Assembly (NCBI RefSeq): GCF_001949145.1
Contig: NW_019091937.1
Span: 1 to 14,857 of the forward strand
From: Acanthaster planci
Lineage: Eukaryota; Echinodermata; Asteroidea; Valvatida; Acanthasteridae
Direction of reading: 5' to 3'
Length of the DNA stretch: 14,857 bases
The notes below the pieces were generated by a model. The model was not told the DNA's origin, did no database searches, and saw nothing but the letters and a program-made list of their open reading frames with translations. Both the position numbers and the translations under genes were made by a program. Every line of letters begins with the position of its first letter. The stretch's first letter is position 1. This document shows positions 9,120-14,857 of this stretch, in pieces.

Positions 9120-9334
9120 TTGGAACAAAAGTTTGATGAAGTTTGATGAAGTCATCATAACGTCATGATGTTTTGCGGCACATCTTTGCTACAGGGTCTT
9201 TGCTTGATGCAATTTTGTCGTTGGCGCTTCATCTGTGTAAAGAAGTACACCATTTAAGCACTTCACACTGTTCACTTCACTGTTTCATTTATTATCTAAT
9301 GGACAATGCACTCTTAAATCTTTTACGGTTGATA
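9120..9334 (+). repeat. Plus-oriented composite-repeat sequence inside the right arm boundary
   Basis: GTCATCATAACGTCATGATG, then TTTGCTACAGGGTCTTTGC and an AATTTTGTCG stretch, resemble 10981-11045 and the end of the 1318-1610 block. A short direct duplication (AAGTTTGATG twice, 9130-9149) is present. The following CACTTCACACTG..TTCACTTCACTG words (about 9260-9282) repeat a 6-9 bp motif. The stretch links the spacer to the right arm. No gene is seen. Confidence 0.5.
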
Positions 9335-9640
9335 TTTTTTACCGAAATTTGAAGGATAAAAAGACTTCTTCTTATAACTTCCGGTATGATGACGTCATCA
9401 ACCCCAAATTTCACACGTGTTAACTGGGTAAAGATCATCATCCACATCAATTTTCGGGCGATTCCGACAAAATTCGCCACGGACATATATTCAAAATTTT
9501 CTTTTCAGAATTTTTTACCTATCGTTAGAGGGCACTTGACAATAACGTGACGTCATCAGTAGATGGTTTGAAGAATACTATGCCCCATCAGCGACTAACA
9601 TCGTTGAAAACAACGTGATACCTATTACCACAATAAGCCC

Positions 9641-9675
9641 ACTTCCGGTTTTGACCGGCAGAAAGGGTCACGTGA
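9641..9675 (+). promoter_or_regulatory. ETS-like palindrome plus TCACGTGA (composite repeat, copy 2)
   Basis: ACTTCCGGTTTTGACCGG at 9641-9658 is a broken inverted repeat of an ETS-type core. It is followed by TCACGTGA at 9668-9675. The same pair is found at 990-1025 (minus) and at 12069-12104, where the ETS-type palindrome is perfect. Binding is inferred from motif knowledge only. Confidence 0.4.
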
Positions 9676-9935
9676 TCTGACCCACACGAGATGAATTAAA
9701 GACCACATTTTACCCTGCCACTTGCTGCAAACAGAATGTTTCGGGAGGCCACGATTGATTGTATATGGACGTTTAAAAATTAACATAATATTTAAATATT
9801 CAAAATTAAATGATTATACATAACTTGATGATGTCATCAAAACAAAATTTTTAGTACTATCTTTGTACTAAGGTCTGTCCGTGGAGTAACTTTTATGACA
9901 TTCAAACATCACCAAGTTACCAAAATTGTGCCTCG

Positions 9936-10016
9936 AAAACGTGTAAAAAGTCAGTGGGCTGATTTAAATATTAAAGAATCAATAATAAATCACTTGTTGG
10001 AGTCACCTTGACGTCA
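9936..10016 (+). repeat. AT-rich block with TGACGTCA, plus copy
   Basis: The copy reads AAACGTGTAAAAAGTCAGTGGG, then AAATATTAAAGAATCAATAA, then TAAATCACTTG, with TGACGTCA at 10009-10016. The first of the two CRE-like sites found in other copies is degraded to AGTCACCT here. It lies 2.4 kb before the equivalent block at 12327-12413. Confidence 0.7.
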
Positions 10017-10164
10017 TTCTTATAGGGCCATCTATGCATAAGGGTTGTTCACTGACGTAAGTTTGATAAACATTCAAAGTTGCTGAGGAGCTAAAGTTGT
10101 TGGCTGAAGAAACGTTCACAAAACAAATGGGCTTTTGAGCAGAAAAAAGATTGGAAGAAAAACT

Positions 10165-10181
10165 AAAGGTTTTCTCTGTCT
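10165..10181 (+). repeat. Short hairpin in composite repeat (first copy)
   Basis: TCTGTC (10165-10170) pairs with GACAGA (10176-10181) over a 5-base loop. A GGGCTTTTTCGCAT word and a long T-run follow at once. In the second plus copy (12565-12581) the stem is two pairs longer. In the minus copy at about 500-560 the stem is absent although the flanking GGCTTTTCCGCATTT is kept. Confidence 0.5.
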
Positions 10182-10349
10182 TAAGGACAGAACAACGGGC
10201 TTTTTCGCATTTCTTTTTTTTTCTGACGGAAAGGGCATTCTTTCATTTCAGATACTACCACATTTGGATTTCTCACTTCTTACTCAAGCATCTATTCAAG
10301 AGTTCAACCGTCTCCCACCGTTTTTGGTAACCTCATTATAACAAATATT

Positions 10350-10830
10350 CAAAACCTTTCGGACATCAAGAGATACAACGAATTAAAGTTCGCACCCTTT
10401 ACATAATGTCATATTTTCTATAACACTTCCCATTCTAGCTATCTACCAAATTTCAGCCCAATCAGATATGTAGTTTACACAGGGCTGTAAAGAATATACC
10501 TTTAATGTCGCGTGACTAGTCACGTGATGAAGTCCTTACTACATTAGGCCAATGTTTGTCTAAAACTCTTTCTTTTCAAGAGATCTGCAAGGTTTGAAAC
10601 CCATCGAATATGTACTTCACGAGATATAGTGCTTTAAAGAGTGCAACTTTAATGTCTTCTGCATTTCATTAGCACATCAAGTCATTCTTCGTCCGAAGCT
10701 CCCCCCTTTCAAGATAAATGGAAGGTTTGAACCCAATCGGACAAGTGCTTTACAAGATACATTGGTTGAAAGAGTGCACCTTTAATCTCATGTCACGTGA
10801 CCACTGATGATGTCGTGTTGACGCACGTGT
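10350..10830 (+). repeat. 147-bp satellite, diverged units
   Basis: Three or so units are present. The best E-box cores are TCACGTGA at 10520-10527 and 10793-10800, two unit lengths (273 bp) apart; the intermediate unit, near 10650, has lost its core. Words such as TTTCAAGAGATCTGCAAGGT, TTTGAAACCCATCG and CACGAGATATAGTGCTTTAA place each unit in register with the tighter array at 11161-12000. The CRE-like sites are mostly eroded here. Confidence 0.75.
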
Positions 10831-11160
10831 TCTGGGACCCTCTTTACGTGATGGAGTATGGGTGTGCACAAACATGAAATCAGTTAGATTGATCAGCGTC
10901 CCGATGAGAGCCTGTTGAAAAACATGTACAAAACCTATGGGGAAAAATATTCAAAAATCAATATGAAATAATCCAACGACGTCATCTTGACGTAATAAAT
11001 TAGGCTTTTATTTTGCATCAGGGTCTTTGCCGGCTGTAACTTTGATAACGAATGAAGATCTCCAAGTAACCAAAATTGTGCATTGAAAACGTGTACAAAG
11101 ACAATGGGCTAAAATAAATATGTAAAAATCAATAATAAATAACTTGGTGACGTCATCACC
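10830..11160 (+). repeat. Interruption of the satellite by two AT-rich CRE blocks
   Basis: Two diverged copies of the AT-rich block follow one another. At 10914-10996 it reads GTTGAAAAACATGTACAAAA, AAAAATATTC, then AACGACGTCATCTTGACG. At 11082-11160 it reads GCATTGAAAACGTGTACAAAG, AATGGGCTAAAATAAATATG and TGGTGACGTCATCACC. The first copy, with the preceding GGGACCCTCT..GTGTGCAC region, matches 1390-1610. This shows that the composite exists in at least two internal arrangements. Confidence 0.6.
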
Positions 11161-12000
11161 CTTAAATGTCACGTGACATGATTATCTGATGACGTAATCA
11201 TCACATAAGTTCGATTTTGTCTGTAACACTTCCCTTTCAAAGTAATTGCCGGGTTTCAACCCAATGGGACAGGCACTTCAGGACATATAGTACATTAAGG
11301 GATGCAGGTTTAATGTCACGTGATTTGTCACTTAATGACGACATCATCACATGAGGTCAATTATTGCCTAAAGCTCTTCCTATCCAAGATATCTGCAAGG
11401 TTTGAACCCAACTGGACATATACTTCAGGAGATGTAGTACGTTTAAATGATGCACCTTTAAGGTCACGTGATTTGTCCTTTAATGACGTCATCATCACAT
11501 GAGTTAAATATTCGTCTAAACCACTTCCCTTCCAAGATATCTGCAAGGTTTGAACCCAATTGGATATATACTTCAGAAGACAAAGCGCATTAAATAGTGC
11601 CCCTTTCATGTCACGTGACGTCTCACCTGACGTCGTCATCATCACATGAGGGCAATATTCGTCTAAATCACTTCCCTTTCAAGATATCTGCAAAGCTTGA
11701 ACCGATTGGGCATACACTTCAGGATATATAGCGTATTAAAAAGTGTCCCTTTAATGTCACGTGACTTTTCACCTGATGACGTCATCACCATATGAGGTCA
11801 ATATACGTCTAAACCACTTCGCTTCCAAGATATCGGCAAGGTTTCAGCCCAATTGGGCATATGCTTCAGGATATATAGCATATTAAATAGTCCACCTTTA
11901 ATGTCACGTGACTTATTGTTTGATGACATCATCACTAAATGAGTTAAATATTTGCCTAAAGCACTTCGCTTCCAAAAATATAAGCAGGGTTTCAACCCCA
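11161..12000 (+). repeat. 147-bp satellite array, best-preserved units with paired E-box and CRE
   Basis: TCACGTGA occurs at 11169, 11316, 11464, 11611, 11757 and 11904, spaced 147, 148, 147, 146 and 147 bp apart. In five of the six units a TGACGTCA-type site starts 20-21 bp after the E-box start; it is perfect at 11484 and 11777 and variant at 11190, 11336 and 11924. At 11611 the variant starts 17 bp on. Each unit also has CCAAGATATCTGCAAGG, TTTGAACCCAATTGG, CATATACTTCAGGA and GATATAG, then a TTAA..GTGCACCTTTAATG stretch. The unit 11774-11787 holds a perfect 14-bp palindrome, TGATGACGTCATCA. Open frames crossing the units (for example minus 11361-11645) arise because 147 is a multiple of three. 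Confidence 0.9.
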
Positions 12001-12068
12001 GCACTAACACCGACAAACTAATCCCTACTAATACTTAATACCTATTACCACTTTTAAACAACAAGCCT

Positions 12069-12104
12069 ACTTCCGGTTTCAACCGGAAGGAATGGGTCAC
12101 GTGA
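12069..12104 (+). promoter_or_regulatory. Perfect ETS-type palindrome plus TCACGTGA (copy 3)
   Basis: TTCCGGTT (12071-12078) and AACCGGAA (12081-12088) are perfect inverted 8-mers with two bases between them. TCACGTGA follows at 12097-12104. This is the best-preserved copy of the module also seen at 990-1025 and 9641-9675. Confidence 0.45.
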
Positions 12105-12326
12105 TATGACTTACACAAGATGAATTGAAGGCCCAATGTATACTCTGGCACTTGGCGCAAAAACATGTTACAGGAAGCCACGGTTGATTTTATATGGATT
12201 TTTAAAATTTAAGGGAATATTTGAATATTTAAAATTTAATATAATATTTTGTATCATCTCTGCCCCATGGACTTTCCTTGGTTTAACTTTGATGACGATC
12301 AAAAATAGATCAGTAACCACAATGAT

Positions 12327-12413
12327 GCCTCAAAAACGTGTACAAAGTCAATGGGCTGAAATAAATACTGAAAAATGAATAATAAATTAGTTGATGACGT
12401 CATCATGACGTCA
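12327..12413 (+). repeat. AT-rich block with intact double TGACGTCA
   Basis: GCCTCAAAAACGTGTACAAA and GTCAATGGGCTGAAATAAAT lead into AATAATAAATTAGTTG. TGACGTCA then occurs at 12395-12402 and 12406-12413. This copy and 1476-1556 keep both sites at an 11-bp step. Confidence 0.75.
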
Positions 12414-12564
12414 TTATTCTAGGAACATCTATGCATAAGAGTTGTTCATTGACATAAGTTTGATGAAGATCCGAAGTTGCTAACGGACCAAATTCGTGGG
12501 CAGAAAAACACGTGCACAAAATAAACGGCATTTGGGTTAGAAGATTAAAAAACTAGAGGTTTTT

Positions 12565-12581
12565 TCTGTCTTAAAGACAGA
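12565..12581 (+). repeat. Perfect 8-bp hairpin in composite repeat (second copy)
   Basis: TCTGTCTT (12565-12572), a single A, and AAGACAGA (12574-12581) form an uninterrupted 8-bp inverted repeat. GCAAAGGGCTTTTTCGCAT and a T-run follow. It matches the hairpin at 10165-10181. Confidence 0.55.
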
Positions 12582-12655
12582 GCAAAGGGCTTTTTCGCAT
12601 TTTTTTTCTTAAGGAAAGGGCATTCCTTCATTCGAGACACTACCACATTTGAATT

Positions 12656-13008
12656 TCACCCTTTTGGACATTAGGAGAGACAAAGGATGGAAGCTTGCAC
12701 CCTTTACATAATGTCACCTTGTCTATAACACTTGCCAAATCTATATACCAAATTTCAGCCCGATCAGACATGTAGTTCACAAGATATAGGCTTGTAAAGA
12801 ATGTACTTTTATGTCACGTGACTAGTCACACGATGAAGTCCTTACCACATCAGGTCAATGTTTGTCTAAAACTCTTCCTTTTCAAGAGATCTGCAAGGTT
12901 TGAACCCAATCGAAAATCACGAGATACAGTCTTTGAGGAGTGCGGTACCTTTAATGTCACGTGACTTGTCTTCTGATGACATCATCGTCACATCACTTCA
13001 TTATTCGA
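12656..13008 (+). repeat. 147-bp satellite, second run
   Basis: Units are recognised by GTCACGTGAC at 12813-12822 and 12956-12965, 143 bp apart, with AAGAGATCTGCAAGGTTTG and TTTGAACCCAATCG between them. A TGACATCA variant starts 20 bp after the second E-box (12977). The first, diverged unit begins with TTTTGGACATTAGGAGAGAC. The run breaks off near 13008 within a unit. Confidence 0.8.
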
Positions 13009-13255
13009 AAATGAATTTCACTTTTGATAACTGTGACTAGAAAGTTGTACTGTATGATACATGTATACACTTCGAAACTACTCTGACATTCATCGGCAAA
13101 CGACGCCATGTGGAATCTGCTGGTTATAAGGGTCTGGCGTTGTCATCGCCCGTCCTGTTTGGGGTTCAGGACTTAATCAACGAAAAAGAATCCAGTCAAA
13201 ATTAATAACGTTTGACATTTCGATAATGTCGATAATGTCTGTTCTGAAAAAAGCG
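13009..13255. other. Unrelated 250-bp segment interrupting the satellite
   Basis: This sequence has none of the satellite words and is flanked by satellite on both sides, but the two flanks are at different positions within the unit. An insertion that came with loss of part of the array, or a recombination join, would give this. A small direct repeat, ATAATGTCG then ATAATGTCT (13222-13239), is inside. No gene is seen. Confidence 0.5.
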
Positions 13256-13371
13256 ATTGTTGATGACGTCATCACTAAATGAGCTCAATATTTACCTATA
13301 GCACTTCCTCTCCAAGATATAAGCAGGATTTCTTCCCAGTACTAACACCGACAGACTAATTCCGTTGAAAA
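13256..13371 (+). repeat. Last satellite unit and stub of a further composite copy
   Basis: The 14-bp palindrome TGATGACGTCATCA lies at 13261-13274. Then CACTAAATGAGCTCAATATT, CACTTCCTCTCCAAGATATA and AGCAGGATTTCTTCCCAG lead to ACTAACACCGACAGACTAAT. That is the same junction as at 11920-12025, where the satellite passes into a new composite copy. Here the composite stops after about 30 bp, giving way to a different tandem repeat. This is the right end of the composite repeat in the window. Confidence 0.75.
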
Positions 13372-13377
13372 AAAACT

Positions 13378-13460
13378 CGCTTAAACGAGATAACTAAGTC
13401 GTTTAAACAAGACAACTTTGTCCTTACGAGACACTAAGTCGTTTAAATGAGATAAAATAA
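13378..13460 (+). repeat. Short 22-bp tandem repeat
   Basis: About four diverged units run head to tail: CGCTTAAACGAGATAACTAA plus GT (13378-13399), a second 22-bp copy (13400-13421), a shortened 18-bp one (13422-13439) and a partial one (13440-13460). The CGTTTAAACGAG-type core is itself nearly palindromic. It directly follows the broken end of the composite repeat. Confidence 0.7.
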
Positions 13461-14301
13461 ATGTATCGCATTGACAGCAATACGCTTCCGTAGTCGCCCC
13501 GACACTGTGCTGCGGCCTCTGCATATGCTGCCTGACCCTGCGCCAAACCATTTGCATATATAAGAATGGGCACTCAGCCATTTTACAATGCTCGTGTATT
13601 CGTTACATTATCTGAAGTTGTTGTTATCTTGCCTGTATAATGTTGCCATCCCGAGAAAAAAAGTCAGGATCTAAACAAGTCGAATGGCACTTCCAGGCCT
13701 CCGTAGCTCATCTGTCTTCTTTCCTCTGTTTTTGCGATGTCTTCCTCCCATGATAAATCATCCCAAGTAAGGGTGTCATGGGTGTCGTCAGTCAATTTTT
13801 GCGATGTCGTCATCCCGTGATAAATTCATTCAGGAAGTTGCCATTATAGGGTGCAGACCACTGATTCAAGTGAGAATTTCTTGCGAGCTCATTAGCATTA
13901 AAAGTCACCCCCCCAAAAAAAACAGTATCTTTTGATATTGTTTGGCCCCTAATATGAGATTGTTTGGCCCCTAATATGGTGAGATTGCGTAAATTGTTGC
14001 CAGGATCAACTCCCTGGGTCTTCGAGCTTTCATATGAGAGCAGAACGGCAAAAACCACGTTTGAAAAATTGAGGGTTGCCACTTGAAAAATGGCTACAAT
14101 CAAACTTCGGAAAAATCGCAGCTCTAGCTGACAGTGAATCGTTTTGCGCCCTCTCGTGACTGACTTCGTCTGAATATATGTATGTATTGATATAAACAAT
14201 GTATTGACTAGCGTTAGGCCTACCTCGGTTTAGGTTTTGGACCAATTTCGGTTGTTATTCTTAAACTGATTAAAGTAATTGTGGAAGAAATCTGGAGAAA
14301 A
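13461..14301 (+). promoter_or_regulatory. Upstream region and probable 5' leader of the kappaB-Ras gene
   Basis: No conserved gene is seen here. A ~30-bp word, TTTTTGCGATGTCNTC and on, occurs at 13729-13758 and 13796-13825. A 20-bp word, ATTGTTTGGCCCCTAATATG, occurs twice at 13937-13956 and 13959-13978. GGACCAATTT at 14239-14248 is a CCAAT-box-like site on the coding strand, about 60 bp before the start codon. An in-frame TAG at 14215-14217 shows that the leader just before the ATG is not coding. No TATA box is evident and the transcription start cannot be placed. Confidence 0.4.
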
Positions 14302-14400
14302 ATGGGGCGTACCTGTAAAGTTGTTGTCTGTGGGAGCTCTTGCGTCGGAAAGACGGCATTGCTGGAGCAGGCGATCTTCGGAAATCATGTGATAGGAAAT
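14302..14400 (+). CDS. NKIRAS: kappaB-Ras (NF-kappa-B inhibitor-interacting Ras-like), first coding exon, partial
   Basis: This exon encodes 33 residues starting [12 protein letters not shown] beta-strand and P-loop follow, GSSCVGKT at residues 11-18 (14332-14355), then a helix ([11 protein letters not shown]). Known kappaB-Ras proteins begin MGKGCKVVVCG, have a non-glycine residue at the Ras position 12 in the P-loop, and continue with LEQ..YGNHTIG. The match, including Ser at the position-12 equivalent, is specific for this family. Family members are about 190 residues, cytoplasmic, bind the PEST region of I-kappa-B and slow NF-kappa-B activation; they also restrain Ral signalling. The start is set by the first in-frame ATG after an upstream stop (TAG 14215-14217), with A at -3 and G at +4. 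The exon ends in phase 0 at the GTAAGT donor (14401). Only the N-terminal sixth of the protein is in the window. Confidence 0.87.
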
Positions 14401-14857
14401 GTAAGTGTGGCACACGCATCTCCGACTCTGAGCCTTTCGCCATTTAGAGCTAGAGGTGGCCTAGTAGAAGGCCAAAGCTAGGGTCATAGATCATGTGTTT
14501 GCATGGACAGATGGAGGTACATGTACATGAACATGCACATACCTTCTTGAGTTCTGTATGTCAGTAGGGGCCTAGCACGGTTGATTGACTTAGACCTACA
14601 TGAAAATACATGGGCAAGTTACTGTCAAGTGTACATGTAAGCCTACTACTTAAAACCTGAATTCGAAAGTTTATGTAGGCCTACGTAGGCCTACCTGCTG
14701 GCTGCCATTCCTGCAGCCAGGAATATCAGACAGATGCTTGAGGCAAAAGGATGGGGTGTGGGGTCATGACGTGGGATAGAGGCCTAGGGTGGACATGGTG
14801 TGGCTAGAAACATTAACATGAATAATTAACAGTGGTATGCACATGACAGGCACCATT
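14401..14857 (+). other. First intron of the kappaB-Ras gene (5' part)
   Basis: The stretch starts with GTAAGTGTGG, a strong splice donor. The open frame continues only to 14481 and loses family similarity at once, confirming the exon end. The intron has short palindromic words (TACATGTACATG near 14518, and GTAGGCCTACGTAGGCCTAC at 14675-14694). No branch point and acceptor leading to the next conserved exon was found before the window ends. Confidence 0.75.
14675..14694. repeat. 20-bp perfect palindrome, GTAGGCCTAC twice
   Basis: GTAGGCCTAC is a 10-bp palindrome repeated directly, so the whole 20 bp is also a palindrome. Variants (AGGCCTACC at 14216, GCCTACTAC at 14641) lie nearby. Such words are common in some marine deuterostome genomes, which is one reason for the taxon guess. 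Confidence 0.6.

Larger units (their letters stand above)
9335..10790 (+). repeat. Right arm of large inverted duplication (composite repeat, plus orientation)
   Basis: Shared words with the minus strand of 1-1310 occur in the same order. GTTAACTGGG and GATCATCATC are at about 9418-9441 and GGCGATTC near 9458. GTTAGAGGGC follows near 9524 and GACTAACA near 9593. TACCTATTACCAC and AAGCCCACTTCCGGTTTTGACCGG follow, then GGGTCACGTGAT, GCCTCGAAAACGTG, AATAATAAATCACT and ATCTATGCATA. The arm then enters the 147-bp satellite near 10350. The arms are about 1.3 and 1.45 kb, and the spacer is about 8.0 kb. Divergence is clear by eye but no percent identity was computed. Open frames within it, such as minus 9292-9486, are chance. 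Confidence 0.75.
12001..12655 (+). repeat. Second plus copy of the composite unit, upstream of a second satellite run
   Basis: From ACTAACACCGACAAACTAAT on, this stretch repeats 9590-10350. It has TACCTATTACCAC, AAGCCTACTTCCGGTTTCAACCGG, GGGTCACGTGAT and GATGAATTGAAGGCCC. AAAACGTGTACAAAGTCAATGGG, ATCTATGCATAAG and the TCTGTCTTAAAGACAGA hairpin follow. Corresponding ACTTCCGG sites lie at 9641 and 12069, 2428 bp apart, so composite plus satellite make up a higher-order repeat of about 2.4 kb. The part equal to 9335-9590 is missing, so this copy is 5'-shortened. Confidence 0.8.

Noticed and set aside
11361-11645. 94-residue minus-strand frame and similar frames at 11320-11502 and 11798-12016
   Set aside because: The frames run through satellite units whose 147-bp length is a multiple of three, so an open unit stays open over several copies. 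This is a repeat artefact, not a protein.
11161-12000. CRISPR-like array
   Set aside because: The repeats are long, contiguous and diverged, with no constant short repeat separated by unique spacers, and the DNA is eukaryotic.
12136-12378. 80-residue plus frame inside the second composite copy
   Set aside because: The frame is not kept in the other copies of the same repeat (9710-9950 and the minus copy), so it is not under coding constraint.
13699-13720. tRNA-like CCTCCGTAGCTCATCTG word
   Set aside because: It is only loosely like a tRNA D-arm region. No matching B box, anticodon arm or acceptor stem follows.
13810-14199. 129-residue minus-strand open frame, the longest in the window
   Set aside because: No domain or family is recognised. 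It contains the translated 20-bp direct duplication at 13937-13978 and lies in the upstream region of the kappaB-Ras gene. It is most likely a chance frame, although a divergent gene sharing the promoter cannot be fully excluded.

Overview
The window is eukaryotic nuclear DNA. There are no bacterial operons, open frames are short and scattered, there are abundant dispersed and tandem repeats, and one exon has a GT splice donor. A marine invertebrate, most likely a deuterostome (echinoderm, hemichordate or cephalochordate), is suggested by the repeat style, the TAGGCCTAC-type palindromes in the last 600 bases, and a DIRS-like retroelement. This is an inference; no taxon marker was searched.

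Layout. Positions 1-1310 hold a composite repeat in minus orientation. Positions 9335-13371 hold the same composite in plus orientation, in about one and a half higher-order copies. Each copy reads, in its own direction: a promoter-like block with an ETS-type palindrome next to TCACGTGA; an AT-rich block ending in two TGACGTCA sites 11 bp apart; a block with TATGCATA; a block that is a perfect hairpin in the plus copies; then a run of a ~147-bp satellite. Each good satellite unit carries TCACGTGA and a CRE-like TGACGTCA about 20 bp further on. The 1-1310 and 9335-10790 segments form a large inverted duplication around an ~8-kb spacer.

The spacer (about 1610-9120) contains three decayed coding zones: a plus-strand one at 1948-2789 and a minus-strand one at 3375-4275, neither of known family, and a plus-strand DIRS-like retrotransposon remnant (end of RNase H through the start of the tyrosine recombinase) at about 5970-6660. 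The rest of the spacer is T-rich, AT-rich or featureless, apart from a CpG-rich patch with a YY1-like site near 6920 and an imperfect inverted repeat at 8810-8922.

The only intact host gene seen is at the right edge. The first coding exon of a kappaB-Ras gene (NKIRAS family, regulator of I-kappa-B and NF-kappa-B) lies at 14302-14400 on the plus strand, with a GTAAGT donor. Its upstream region (13460-14300) has short direct repeats, and its first intron fills the rest. The satellite-rich composite ends about 0.9 kb upstream of this start codon, so an effect of its many E-box and CRE palindromes on the gene is possible but unproven.
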